Origin: Bin87 sp965204905
Lineage (GTDB): Bacteria > Chloroflexota > Dehalococcoidia > Lucifugimonadales > UBA3495
DNA length: 64,000 nt
Direction of reading: 5' to 3'
Assembly (NCBI GenBank): GCA_965204905.1
Contig: OZ242042.1
Coordinates: 1,550,001 to 1,614,000, forward strand
A program made the translations under genes and the position numbers. The notes below the pieces were generated by a model that was not told the DNA's origin, searched no databases, and saw only the letters and a list, made by a program, of their open reading frames with translations. Shown here piece by piece: positions 8,034-16,562 of this stretch. Every line of letters starts with the position of its first letter. Within the stretch, counting starts at the first letter, position 1.

Positions 8034-10104
8034 CCAGTCACCGGCTGAACCCTCAGCCCCCCGTCATTCACACCTGGTGGAGGTCCATGGGGATTCCTGG
8101 GCAGATCCCTGGTACTGGCTCCGTGAGCAGGACGATCCGGCCACCATGGAATACCTGCGAGCCGAGAATGCCTTTACCGATGCTTTTCTGGCGCCGCTTC
8201 AATCACTGCAGGACGGCATCTACGGCGAAATTCGCGGGCGCATCAAGGAAGACGACAACACCGTGCCGGAAAAAGAGGGGGATTACTACTACTACGTTCG
8301 CTACGAAGAAGGTGGGCAGTATCCCATCCATTGCCGCAAACGGGGCGGTGAGGACGGCCCGGAAGAAATACTGCTGGACGTGAACAAATTGGCGGAGGGA
8401 CACGACTATACCTTCCTGGGCTCCTTTGCCAACAGCCCCGACCACCGGTTGTTTGCCTACGGTGTGGATTTCGACGGCTCGGAGCAGTTCACCATCAGAG
8501 TGCTGGACCTGGAAACGGGAGAAACCCTGCCGGATACCATCCCGAACACCTACTACAGCCTGCAATGGGCTAACGACAGCCGCACGTTTTACTACTCGGT
8601 GCTTGACGAACACCACCGCCCGGTGAGCATCTACCGGCATCGGCTGGGCGACGATCCGGCGGACGACGCGCTGATCTATCACGAAGAAGACGCCCGGTTT
8701 TTTGTGGGAGTTGACAAGTCCAACAGCCAGCGGTTCATTTACGTGGTCGCCGGGGGCAACAATATGTCCGAGTGGCGGTTCCTGGACGCCAACGACCCGG
8801 ACGCTGCGCCGACGCTGATTGAGCCGCGGGCCACCGATTTCGAGTACGACGTAGTGGATCACGACGAGCGCTTTTTCATCCGTCACAACGGCAATGGGGC
8901 GCGGGACTTTATGCTGTCCACAACCCCCGTAACCACGCCAGCCTGGGAGCATTGGACGGAATTCATGGGCCACGAACTGGGCCGCCCGCTGCGTGGTGTC
9001 CAATCCTATCGGGAACACCTGGTGGTAAGTTGCCGCCGCGATGGGCTGCCCCAGGTCCTGGTGTTGCGTCTCTCCGACGGCGAGGCTCACTATATCGCCG
9101 GAGTGGACGAGGACGACTTCGCCATGTCGCCCCGGCGCGGGTGGGAGTTCGATACCACCTCGCTGCGTTTTTCCTACACATCAATGAAAACGCCGGCATC
9201 CGTGTACGACTACGACATGGAAACGCAGGAGCGGATACTGCGCAAGCAGCAGGAAATACCGTCAGGCTACGACGGGGAAGAATACGAGACCCGGCGCATC
9301 TGGGCCACGGCCCGGGATGGCATGGCGGTTCCTATCAGCCTGCTGATGCGCCGGGGTACGGCAATTGATGGAACTGCGCCGCTGTACCTCTACGGATACG
9401 GGAGTTACGGGTTGAACATGGAGGCCAGTTTCAGCGTGTCCGCGCTGAGCCTCGTGAACCGGGGTTTTATCTTCGCCATCGCCCACATCCGGGGCGGCAT
9501 GGAAATGGGTTGGGACTGGTACGAGAACGGAAAGCTGCTGAACAAGCGCAACACCTTCAACGACTTCATCGACTGCGCGGATTACCTGATCGCAGAGGGC
9601 TACACCTCTGCCGGGAGAATCGCCGCCGCCGGCGGGAGCGCGGGCGGGATGTTGATGGGCGCGGTGGTCAACGAGCGGCCGGATCTTTTCGGCTGCGTGG
9701 TCGCCCACGTTCCATTTGTGGACGTGCTGAACACCATGCTGGACGACACTCTGCCGCTGACCACGATGGAGTACAACGAGTGGGGCAACCCCAACGATGC
9801 CGAATACTTCCGGTACATCCGCACTTACTCACCCTACGATAACGTTCGGGAGCAGGATTACCCTCCGATGCTGGTGACGGGCGGCATCAGCGACCCGCGC
9901 GTGACCTACTGGGAGCCGGCCAAGTGGGTCGCCAAGCTGCGGGCGACGCGCACCGATGAGAACCCGCTGCTGCTGAAAATCCACATGGATTCCGGCCACG
10001 CGGGAGCCTCAGGACGGTTTGAGCGCATCAAGGAAGTGGCCGAGGAGTACGCCTTCGTGCTGAACGCCTTCGGGATGGTGGATGGTTCGACAGGCTCACC
10101 ATGA
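8020..10104 (+). CDS. S9A prolyl oligopeptidase family, oligopeptidase B-like
   Basis: A 694-residue cytosolic serine peptidase with an N-terminal beta-propeller (roughly residues 70-410) and a C-terminal alpha/beta-hydrolase domain. The nucleophile lies in GGSAGGMLMG, the acid in ISDPRVTYWEPAKW and the His in MDSGHAGASGR. These motifs, with YGSYG and IAHIRGG, match PtrB-type enzymes that cleave short peptides, often after basic residues. The start ATG at 8020 has AGGAG upstream. The final residues GSTGSP and the stop codon come from a palindromic repeat at 10081-10146, so the tail is repeat-derived. Confidence 0.92.
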   Translation: MQTPDQSPAEPSAPRHSHLVEVHGDSWADPWYWLREQDDPATMEYLRAENAFTDAFLAPLQSLQDGIYGEIRGRIKEDDNTVPEKEGDYYYYVRYEEGGQYPIHCRKRGGEDGPEEILLDVNKLAEGHDYTFLGSFANSPDHRLFAYGVDFDGSEQFTIRVLDLETGETLPDTIPNTYYSLQWANDSRTFYYSVLDEHHRPVSIYRHRLGDDPADDALIYHEEDARFFVGVDKSNSQRFIYVVAGGNNMSEWRFLDANDPDAAPTLIEPRATDFEYDVVDHDERFFIRHNGNGARDFMLSTTPVTTPAWEHWTEFMGHELGRPLRGVQSYREHLVVSCRRDGLPQVLVLRLSDGEAHYIAGVDEDDFAMSPRRGWEFDTTSLRFSYTSMKTPASVYDYDMETQERILRKQQEIPSGYDGEEYETRRIWATARDGMAVPISLLMRRGTAIDGTAPLYLYGYGSYGLNMEASFSVSALSLVNRGFIFAIAHIRGGMEMGWDWYENGKLLNKRNTFNDFIDCADYLIAEGYTSAGRIAAAGGSAGGMLMGAVVNERPDLFGCVVAHVPFVDVLNTMLDDTLPLTTMEYNEWGNPNDAEYFRYIRTYSPYDNVREQDYPPMLVTGGISDPRVTYWEPAKWVAKLRATRTDENPLLLKIHMDSGHAGASGRFERIKEVAEEYAFVLNAFGMVDGSTGSP

Positions 10105-10146
10105 GCGGATTTTTCCTATCGCTCATCCTGAGTCCGTCGAAGGATG
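10081..10146. repeat. Inverted-repeat element at the 3' end of the S9 peptidase gene
   Basis: Two 27-base arms (10081-10107 and 10120-10146) are imperfect inverted repeats around a 12-base loop. The left arm carries GGTTCGACAGGCTCACC and the right arm reads back as CCTTCGACGGACTCAGG; both end in ATGAGCG towards the loop. It contains the stop codon of the upstream gene and lies between convergent genes. It may act as a bidirectional transcription or processing hairpin. I recognise the GTTCGACaGGCTCA type of repeat as common in bacterial intergenic regions, but could not count copies elsewhere. Confidence 0.75.
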
Positions 10147-10147
10147 C

Positions 10148-10948
10148 TTACAACCCAATAAACCGACGGGCGTTTTCGCCCAGGATCCCCTCCACCTGGC
10201 CTGAAGTGAGGGGCAGCGAAGCGAGGTAGTCGGACTCGCTGCCCATGTCCACCAGCGGGTAGTCGGTGCCGAAGCAGACCTTGTGTGCGCCGTGCTTGCC
10301 GATGATGGCAGTGAGGGTTTCGGCGGTGAGTTCCCGGATGGACGGCGGCCAGGTGGTGTCCACCAGCACGTTTTCGTGACCCATCAGCGCGCGCTCGGCC
10401 TCGTCCAGCATGTAGAACCCGCCCAGGTGCAGGGCGATCACCTTGAGTTTCGGGAACCGGTGGACGACGTTGGCGATGCGCTCCGGCGCGGCGTACAGCG
10501 GGGCATCCGACCCCTGGTGCGGCAACCGGCCGGCGTGGATGGCGAGAGTCATGTCGTCGCCCAACTCCTCATAGACCGGGAACCACTGCGGATCGTCGGG
10601 ATAGAAACCGTTGATTACCGGGTGCATCTTGATGCCCTTGACGCCGTGCTCGCGCAGATGGCGGATTTCACCCGCCTTGTCGGCCAGGTCGGGGTGAACT
10701 GCTCCAAAGGGGACCAGGTTGTCGTCGGCTATGGAGATCAGCCAGTCGTTGGCGCGCCGTACCTGGTCGGCGCGCGCTGCCACGCCCAGGACGATGGACT
10801 TGTCCACGCCGGCGTCGGACATGTGCGCTTTGATGCCGGCGACGGTGTTGGCCGCGATGGGGGTAAAACCCAGGTCGGCCTCCATATTTTCGGCGACGGC
10901 ATCGGCGATGCGGTCGGGCCAGACGTGGGTGTGAACGTCAACGCGCAT
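10148..10948 (-). CDS. Amidohydrolase family (ACMSD-like, amidohydrolase_2) metal-dependent hydrolase
   Basis: A 266-residue TIM-barrel hydrolase. Metal-binding features are VDVHTHVWP at the N-terminus, GIKMHP, LAIHAG, VIALHLGG and a late FGTDYPLV aspartate. This arrangement is typical of the ACMSD/amidohydrolase_2 group, which performs non-oxidative decarboxylations or hydrolyses. The ATG at 10948 has GAGG about ten bases upstream. It is convergent with the peptidase and divergent from trpD. The substrate is not indicated by the neighbours. Confidence 0.88.
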   Translation of the reverse strand: MRVDVHTHVWPDRIADAVAENMEADLGFTPIAANTVAGIKAHMSDAGVDKSIVLGVAARADQVRRANDWLISIADDNLVPFGAVHPDLADKAGEIRHLREHGVKGIKMHPVINGFYPDDPQWFPVYEELGDDMTLAIHAGRLPHQGSDAPLYAAPERIANVVHRFPKLKVIALHLGGFYMLDEAERALMGHENVLVDTTWPPSIRELTAETLTAIIGKHGAHKVCFGTDYPLVDMGSESDYLASLPLTSGQVEGILGENARRFIGL

Positions 10949-10969
10949 GGATGGATACCTCTTTTCTGG

Positions 10970-10989
10970 ATTCCCGCTTTCGCGGGAAT
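10970..10989. repeat. 20-bp palindrome ATTCCC-N8-GGGAAT (copy 1)
   Basis: An 8-bp perfect stem (ATTCCCGC/GCGGGAAT) closed by TTTC, followed by GACGG. The same 20 bases recur exactly at 16485-16504 and nearly at 31714-31733. The ATTCCC-N8-GGGAAT plan is that of the dRS3 repeat described in Neisseria; relatedness is not claimed. It lies between divergent genes, upstream of the trpD promoter. Confidence 0.8.
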
Positions 10990-11012
10990 GACGGTAGTAG
11001 TGCGGGAACGAC

Positions 11013-11042
11013 GATTGAAGCGTCAGCAGGCGTGCTATTATA
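11013..11042 (+). promoter_or_regulatory. Candidate promoter of the trpDCFB operon
   Basis: TTGAAG at 11013-11018 with an AT-rich stretch TATTATATA starting at 11034, giving a -10 of TATTAT (15-base spacer) or TATATA (18-base spacer). The trpD ATG lies about 30 bases downstream. No leader peptide or trp attenuator hairpin is visible in that short leader. Confidence 0.45.
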
Positions 11043-11076
11043 TTTGACGATAATTCTAACCGAATCGCGGTGTTTG

Positions 11077-12096
11077 ATGATTCGTGAAGCCATATCAGCG
11101 GCGGCGGCCGGCGAGTCCCTTTCCATGAACGATGCCATCGAGGTGATGCGCGAAGTCATGGAGGGTGAAGCCACGCCGGCGCAGCTGGGATCCTATCTGA
11201 CCGCGCTGGCGCTCAAAGGCGAAACGCCGGAGGAAATCGCCGGTTTCGCCACCGTGATGCGGGAAAAATCGCTGCGGGTGGATCCCGGCGGAACCGCTAT
11301 TGACACATGCGGAACCGGCGGCGACCGCAAGGGTACGTTCAATATATCCACCGCCGCGGCATTCGTGGTGGCCGGCGCGGGTCTGACCGTTGCCAAGCAC
11401 GGCAACCGGGCTGCGTCCGGCGATTGCGGCAGCGCCGACGTGCTGGAAGCGCTGGGCGTCCAGATCGAACTGCCGCCGGAAGGGGTGGAGCGGTGCCTGC
11501 GGGAAATCGGCATCGGGTTCATGTTCGCGCCGGCCTATCACCCCGCCATGCGCTACGCCGCGCCGGTGCGTCGGGAAATTGGTATCCGCACCGTGTTCAA
11601 CGTTTTGGGGCCCATCACCAACCCGGCCGGCGTGTCGTGCCAATTGATCGGCGTGGGTTACCCGGAGGTAGGGGAAAAGATGGCGGAGGCTTTGCGGCTG
11701 TTCGGCACGCATCACGCGATCATCGTGCATAGCGACGACGGGATGGATGAGATCTCCCTGGGCAGCGACACCAACGGCTGGGAGGTGCTGGACGGCACTA
11801 TCCGGCCCTACGTAGTGCAGCCTGGCCGCCTGGGTTTACCTGCCGCCACGCCCGACGACCTGCGCGGCGGCGACCCGGCTGCCAACGCGGCCACCATGCG
11901 CAGCGTTCTGGCTGGGGCGACCGGGCCGGTTAGCGACGCCGTGGTGCTGAACAGCGCGGCGGCGTTGGTGGCAGGCGATATGGCCGGCACGCTTGCGGAA
12001 GGCATCGAACTTGCCAGGGCGTCAATCACCAATGGCAGGGCCACTGAAAAGCTGGACGCCATGGTTTCGCTGACACAACAGTTGAGGACGGAATAA
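11077..12096 (+). CDS. trpD: Anthranilate phosphoribosyltransferase
   Basis: A 339-residue enzyme that joins anthranilate and PRPP in tryptophan synthesis. Family motifs include DTCGTGGDRKGTFNIST (PRPP and Mg binding), KHGNRAASGDCGSADVLEALG and NVLGPITNPAG. The ATG at 11077 fits the family N-terminus (REAISAAAAGESLSMNDA); the upstream open frame is a translated repeat. No clear ribosome-binding site precedes it. It is the first gene of trpD-trpC-trpF-trpB; trpE and trpG are not in this window. Confidence 0.96.
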   Translation: MIREAISAAAAGESLSMNDAIEVMREVMEGEATPAQLGSYLTALALKGETPEEIAGFATVMREKSLRVDPGGTAIDTCGTGGDRKGTFNISTAAAFVVAGAGLTVAKHGNRAASGDCGSADVLEALGVQIELPPEGVERCLREIGIGFMFAPAYHPAMRYAAPVRREIGIRTVFNVLGPITNPAGVSCQLIGVGYPEVGEKMAEALRLFGTHHAIIVHSDDGMDEISLGSDTNGWEVLDGTIRPYVVQPGRLGLPAATPDDLRGGDPAANAATMRSVLAGATGPVSDAVVLNSAAALVAGDMAGTLAEGIELARASITNGRATEKLDAMVSLTQQLRTE

Positions 12097-12097
12097 A

Positions 12098-12904
12098 ATG
12101 CCGGCAAGCATCCTTGACCGAATCGTTGCGAAGAAGCGCGAAGAACTTGCGGCTGCGATGTCTGCTGAGCCGTTGAGCGCCTTGCAGGAGCGGATTGCGA
12201 GCCGGCCGGCCGCGCTGGATTTCTCCGGTGCGCTGCGTGGGGAAGGCATCAGCCTGATTGCGGAGGTCAAGAAAGCGTCTCCGTCAAAGGGTTTGCTGCG
12301 GGAAGATTTCCAGCCTACCGAACTGGCCGCGACCTACGCGCAAAACGGGGCCGCGGCGGTTTCGGTCATTACCGACGGGCACTTCCTGGGCGAGCCGGGG
12401 CACCTTATGGCGGTGAAAGAGAGCGGCGCTTCGGGCGACGCGCCGGTGCTGCGCAAGGACTTTCTGTTTGATCCCTACCAGGTGTATGAGGCAAGGGCCA
12501 TTGGCGCGGATACCTACCTGCTGATTGTTGACATTCTTTCTCCCGCGCAATTGTCCGAGTTGATTGACGTGGGCCGGGTGTTGGGCATGACCCCGTTGGT
12601 GGAAACGCACGACGCCGATGAGATTGCTACAGCGGTTGGCGCCGGGGCCGAGGTCATCGGCATCAACAACCGGGATCTGCACACGTTCGTGACGGATTTG
12701 GCCACCACCGAGTCGCTGGCTCCGCTGATTCCGACGGACAAGGTGATCGTGAGCGAGAGCGGAATCAGCACGCCCGACGACCTGCTGAGGCTGCAACCCT
12801 ATGGGGTCAACGCGGCGCTGGTCGGCGAGGCGCTGGTAACCGCCGACGATACCGCCGCCAAGGTCCGTTCGTTAACCGGCGCGCCCGTGCTGGCTGCGCG
12901 CTGA
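12098..12904 (+). CDS. trpC: Indole-3-glycerol phosphate synthase
   Basis: A 268-residue TIM barrel that closes the indole ring of CdRP. Signature segments are LIAEVKKASPSKG with the catalytic Lys, VLRKDFLFDPYQVYEARAIGAD and VIGINNRDLHTF, VSESGIST. It starts one base after the trpD stop codon, so translation is probably coupled. Length is normal for a monofunctional TrpC, and trpF is a separate gene next door. Confidence 0.96.
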   Translation: MPASILDRIVAKKREELAAAMSAEPLSALQERIASRPAALDFSGALRGEGISLIAEVKKASPSKGLLREDFQPTELAATYAQNGAAAVSVITDGHFLGEPGHLMAVKESGASGDAPVLRKDFLFDPYQVYEARAIGADTYLLIVDILSPAQLSELIDVGRVLGMTPLVETHDADEIATAVGAGAEVIGINNRDLHTFVTDLATTESLAPLIPTDKVIVSESGISTPDDLLRLQPYGVNAALVGEALVTADDTAAKVRSLTGAPVLAAR

Positions 12905-12909
12905 CGCCA

Positions 12910-13566
12910 ATGCCGGTATCGACGGTAAAAATCTGCGGCGTGCGCCGGCCGGAGGATGCGCTGGTGGTCGCGGAAGCCGGAGCGGACTACCTCGGCATGG
13001 TATTCGTGCCCGGGCGGCGAAGGCGTGTTGACCCGGCGGCGGCCCGAGTGATTACCGACGGCCTGCATGCTTTGGGTGCGGGCGCGCCCCAAGCGGTTGG
13101 GCTGTTCGGCGATCAACCGTTGGAGGAAGCGCTGGATACCATCGCCGGCGCCGGCCTGGACTGGGTGCAACTGTGCGGCGACGAGTCGCCGGAATACTGC
13201 GGGAAGGTCCAGGAGCGCGCCGGCGTCATCAAGGTTTTGCACGTTGCGGACGACGCCGAAATTGACGGGATAGTTGAGCTGATCGATACCTACGCCGCCG
13301 CCGGCTGCACCATTACGCTGGACAGCCACGTAACCGGATTGCACGGGGGTACGGGCCAGTCCTTTGACTGGAGTATCGCCGCCAAGTTGGCCGAGAGCGG
13401 ACGACAGTTCCTGCTCGCCGGCGGGCTGACTCCGGAGAACGTGGCTGAAGCAGCAGCCCAAGTGAACCCCTGGGGCGTGGACGTTTCCAGCGGGGTAGAA
13501 ACCGACGGCGCGCAAGACCACGCGAAAATCAGGCAATTCATCGCTAATGCTCGCAGTGGCAGTTGA
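12910..13566 (+). CDS. trpF: Phosphoribosylanthranilate isomerase
   Basis: A 218-residue TIM barrel performing the Amadori rearrangement between the TrpD and TrpC steps. The general base Cys lies in VKICGVRRPED and the general acid Asp in ITLDSHV; LLAGGLTPENVAEA and GVDVSSGVET form the phosphate-binding end. It begins five bases after the trpC stop, in the same operon. Confidence 0.95.
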   Translation: MPVSTVKICGVRRPEDALVVAEAGADYLGMVFVPGRRRRVDPAAARVITDGLHALGAGAPQAVGLFGDQPLEEALDTIAGAGLDWVQLCGDESPEYCGKVQERAGVIKVLHVADDAEIDGIVELIDTYAAAGCTITLDSHVTGLHGGTGQSFDWSIAAKLAESGRQFLLAGGLTPENVAEAAAQVNPWGVDVSSGVETDGAQDHAKIRQFIANARSGS

Positions 13567-13587
13567 TCGACAGCAGTGGAGTCCACC

Positions 13588-14796
13588 ATGGTAGTAACCA
13601 CCCAGACTAACCTCCCGGACGAACGGGGCCGCTTCGGAGATTTCGGCGGGAAATTCGTTCCCGAAACGGTGATGGCAGCACTCACCGAGCTGGAAACGGC
13701 CTACCGCGCCGCCCAGGACGACGCCGGTTTCGCGGAACAACTTGACCATCTGATGCGCAACTACGCCGGCCGCCCCACCGCGCTGTACTACGCAGAGAAC
13801 CTGACCCGGCATTGCGGCGGCGCGCGCATCTACCTGAAGCGGGAAGACCTGGCGCACACTGGAGCGCACAAGATCAACAACGCGCTGGGCCAGTGCCTGC
13901 TGGCGCAGCGGATGGGCAAGCAGCGCATCATCGCGGAAACCGGCGCCGGACAGCACGGTGTAGCCACCGCAACCGTGTGCGCCATGCTGGGTTTGCAGTG
14001 CATCGTCTATATGGGGGTTGAGGACACCGTGCGGCAGGCGCTGAACGTGTACCGGATGCGCCTGCTGGGGGCGGAGGTCATCGGCGTGGAATCCGGCACG
14101 CGAACGCTGAAGGACGCCATCAACGAGGCCATCCGCGACTGGGTTACGAATGTGGAGAACACCCACTACCTGATTGGCAGCGTGGTTGGGCCGCATCCGT
14201 ATCCCATGCTGGTGCGGGACTTCCAGTCGGTAATCGGACGCGAAGCCCGGCAACAGATCCTGGAAGTAGAGGGACGCCTGCCCGACGCAGTAGCCGCCTG
14301 CGTTGGCGGCGGCAGCAACGCCATCGGCATGTTCTATGAGTTCATCGGCGATGAGGATGTCCGGTTGGTGGGCGTGGAAGCGGCGGGCGAAGGGGTGGAA
14401 ACCGGCCGGCATTCGGCCACCTTGTCAGCCGGGCGACCCGGCGTACTGCACGGTTCCATGTCCTACCTGCTGCAGGACGAGCACGGTCAGATTCAGGAAG
14501 CGCACAGCATATCGGCCGGTCTGGATTACCCTGGTGTTGGCCCGGAGCACAGTTGGCTGAAAGCGACCGGCCGCGCCGAATACCTGGCCGTTACCGACGA
14601 TGAGGCGCTGGAAGGGTTCCGACTGCTCTGTCAAACCGAGGGAATCATCCCCGCGTTGGAATCCGCTCACGCCATCTATCATGTCAGCCGGATGGCGGCG
14701 GATCTGTCGTCAGACAACATAATCGTGGTGTGTCTCAGCGGGCGCGGCGATAAAGACGTCCCATCTATAGCCGAACGGGAAGGTATCGGGGTTTAG
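13588..14796 (+). CDS. trpB: Tryptophan synthase beta chain
   Basis: A 402-residue PLP enzyme that makes tryptophan from indole and serine. RGRFGDFGGKFVPE begins the protein, the PLP lysine is in HTGAHKINNALGQ, and the phosphate loop is VGGGSNAIG. The ATG at 13588 is preferred over the GTG at 13576 because GGAG lies six bases before it. No trpA follows: the next gene encodes an unrelated nuclease, so the alpha subunit must be elsewhere in the genome. Confidence 0.96.
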   Translation: MVVTTQTNLPDERGRFGDFGGKFVPETVMAALTELETAYRAAQDDAGFAEQLDHLMRNYAGRPTALYYAENLTRHCGGARIYLKREDLAHTGAHKINNALGQCLLAQRMGKQRIIAETGAGQHGVATATVCAMLGLQCIVYMGVEDTVRQALNVYRMRLLGAEVIGVESGTRTLKDAINEAIRDWVTNVENTHYLIGSVVGPHPYPMLVRDFQSVIGREARQQILEVEGRLPDAVAACVGGGSNAIGMFYEFIGDEDVRLVGVEAAGEGVETGRHSATLSAGRPGVLHGSMSYLLQDEHGQIQEAHSISAGLDYPGVGPEHSWLKATGRAEYLAVTDDEALEGFRLLCQTEGIIPALESAHAIYHVSRMAADLSSDNIIVVCLSGRGDKDVPSIAEREGIGV

Positions 14797-14801
14797 AAAC
14801 G

Positions 14802-15584
14802 TTGCGAGCCGGGTTGATTGTTGCCTTGGCACTGATTCTGGCGGCGATATTTTTGACGCTGGGGTGCGACTCCGGCGTCAAAGCCGTAAAAACAGCTGGC
14901 CGGGTTGCCGATGACATATCCCGCGTGGCCGACGTTGAATCATCGCCGTCGGGCGAAAGTTCCGCTTCCATCATTCCCCTGCCGTCCGACGTGCAAGCGG
15001 TAGTTGCCATTCTGGACGAGTTGCCGATTGCTGAGCGGGGCAGCGAAATCGACTACGACCGGGACGATTGGCGGCATTGGGTGGACTCCGACCGGGATTG
15101 CCAGAACACGCGGGCCGAGGTACTCATCACGGAAAGCGTCGCCCCGGTATCCTTTGCGCCCAACGACGACAACGAGAAATGTCGCGTTATCGGCGGCCAA
15201 TGGCTCGGACCATGGAGCGGCCAGGTGTTCACCGACGCAGAAGACGTGGACATTGACCATCACGTGCCGCTGGGCCACGCACACGAGTCCGGCGGCTGGG
15301 ATTGGGATAAGGAGCGTAAACGCGCCTATGCCAACGACCTGAGTCATCCTGCCAGCCTGCAAGTTACCGAAGCATCAGTGAACCGCTCCAAAGGCAAGCA
15401 GCCGCCCGACGAATGGCGACCTGAGGAAAACGCCGGGTGGTGTCGTTACGCTTCCGATTGGGTGTCGGTCAAGGAACAGTGGGAGCTAACCGTTAGCCGG
15501 GCCGAGGTGGAAGCCTTGAAAGAGATGTTGGACACGTGTGATGACAAAGGTTCGTGGGGGCTGGCGGGAGCGCGACCGGAATAG
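14802..15584 (+). CDS. Exported HNH-type endonuclease (DUF1524/GmrSD C-terminal-like)
   Basis: A 260-residue protein with a hydrophobic N-terminal segment (LIVALALILAAIFLTLGC), read as a signal peptide or imperfect lipobox with Cys22. The nuclease region carries DCQNTRAEVL, GGQWLGPWSG, DVDIDHHVPLGHAHESG and NRSKGKQPPDEW, the pattern of secreted HNH nucleases of the DUF1524 type. It starts with TTG five bases after the trpB stop, and no ATG is available. It may degrade extracellular DNA for phosphate or nucleotides. Coupling to trp genes has no obvious metabolic reason. Confidence 0.8.
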   Translation: MRAGLIVALALILAAIFLTLGCDSGVKAVKTAGRVADDISRVADVESSPSGESSASIIPLPSDVQAVVAILDELPIAERGSEIDYDRDDWRHWVDSDRDCQNTRAEVLITESVAPVSFAPNDDNEKCRVIGGQWLGPWSGQVFTDAEDVDIDHHVPLGHAHESGGWDWDKERKRAYANDLSHPASLQVTEASVNRSKGKQPPDEWRPEENAGWCRYASDWVSVKEQWELTVSRAEVEALKEMLDTCDDKGSWGLAGARPE

Positions 15585-15598
15585 CGCAGGCGGCCCTG

Positions 15599-15607
15599 TG
15601 CTATAAT
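15599..15607 (+). promoter_or_regulatory. Candidate extended -10 promoter of the SDR gene
   Basis: TGC followed by a perfect TATAAT (15602-15607), the TGn-TATAAT extended -10 form. No -35 hexamer stands at the usual distance. The SDR start ATG is about 70 bases downstream. Confidence 0.5.
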
Positions 15608-15678
15608 CCCCGTCGGTTATCGACACAATAGCGCCCGGATACCGTCACATTATCCGGGTTTTTACAAGGAGGCGAGCG

Positions 15679-16476
15679 ATGGAGCTGGGATTGGATGGGA
15701 AGGTAGCAATCGTAACCGGCGGCAGTGAAGGCATTGGCAAAGCGGCTGCTTTGCGTATGGCCGGCGAGGGAGCGAACGTCATCATCGTGGCGCGTCGGCA
15801 GGACGTTCTTGACGCCGCAGCTGACGAAATCCGTACTGCAACGGAGGGAGAGGTGCTGCCCCTATCCGCCGACGTCACCGGTCGGGATACTGCGGCGCAA
15901 GTAGTCAATACCGCGGTCGAGAGATACGGACGTGTGGACATCCTGGTGAATAACGCCGGCGCCTCCATGGCCAAGGGGTTCGAGGACGTGAGCGATGACG
16001 ACTGGGAGTTCGACTTCGAGCTCAAGGTGTGGGGCGCCGTCCGCCTGATCCGGGCGTCCATCCCCGAAATGCGCAAGGTTGGCGGTGGCCGCATCATCAA
16101 CGTAACCAATCTCGGCGGACGCACGCCCGGCGCCAACTCGATGCCCACGTCCATCTCACGGGCCGCCGGCATTGCCATCACCAAGGGCCTGTCCAAGGAC
16201 CTGGCATCCGACAACATCCTGGTCAACACCGTTTGCATCGGCCTCATCAAGAGCGGCCAGCACCAGCGGCGGTACGATGGGCGGATCACTAACGAGCCCG
16301 ATTTGAACATGGACGATTTCTATGCCCAACTGGCCGCTGGGCGCGGCGTGCCGTTGGGTCGGGTTGGCGAAGGCGCCGAGGCCGGCGATGTCATCGCTTT
16401 CCTCGCCTCGGAACGCGCCAGCTATCTGACCGGCGTGGCCATCAACATCGATGGCGGTGCGTCGGCGGTAGTCTAG
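15679..16476 (+). CDS. Divergent short-chain dehydrogenase/reductase lacking the catalytic tetrad
   Basis: A 265-residue Rossmann-fold protein with an intact nucleotide-binding TGGSEGIG (residues 13-20) and NNAG (91-94). The classical catalytic residues are all changed: K116 for Asn, N144 for Ser, T157 for Tyr and R161 for Lys, with the usual 13-residue Ser-to-Tyr spacing kept. It therefore belongs to the BKR-like SDR subgroup known for imperfect active sites. AAGGAGGCGAGCG precedes the ATG. It could bind NAD(P) for a different chemistry or as a non-enzymatic protein. Confidence 0.88.
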   Translation: MELGLDGKVAIVTGGSEGIGKAAALRMAGEGANVIIVARRQDVLDAAADEIRTATEGEVLPLSADVTGRDTAAQVVNTAVERYGRVDILVNNAGASMAKGFEDVSDDDWEFDFELKVWGAVRLIRASIPEMRKVGGGRIINVTNLGGRTPGANSMPTSISRAAGIAITKGLSKDLASDNILVNTVCIGLIKSGQHQRRYDGRITNEPDLNMDDFYAQLAAGRGVPLGRVGEGAEAGDVIAFLASERASYLTGVAINIDGGASAVV

Positions 16477-16484
16477 ACGTGTGG

Positions 16485-16504
16485 ATTCCCGCTTTCGCGG
16501 GAAT
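16485..16504. repeat. 20-bp palindrome ATTCCC-N8-GGGAAT (copy 2)
   Basis: Identical to the palindrome at 10970-10989, again followed by GACGGG, with a second half-site GGGAATGACGG about 15 bases on. It lies in the 86-base space between the SDR and aminotransferase genes. Confidence 0.8.
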
Positions 16505-16562
16505 GACGGGGCTGTGTGGGAATGACGGAAATGAAATTACTTAACGCGAAGTGGAGAACACA

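Noticed and set aside
12799..14412. A 537-codon open frame on the minus strand over trpF/trpB
   Set aside because: It is antisense to two clear trp genes and its translation resembles no family; a GC-rich shadow.
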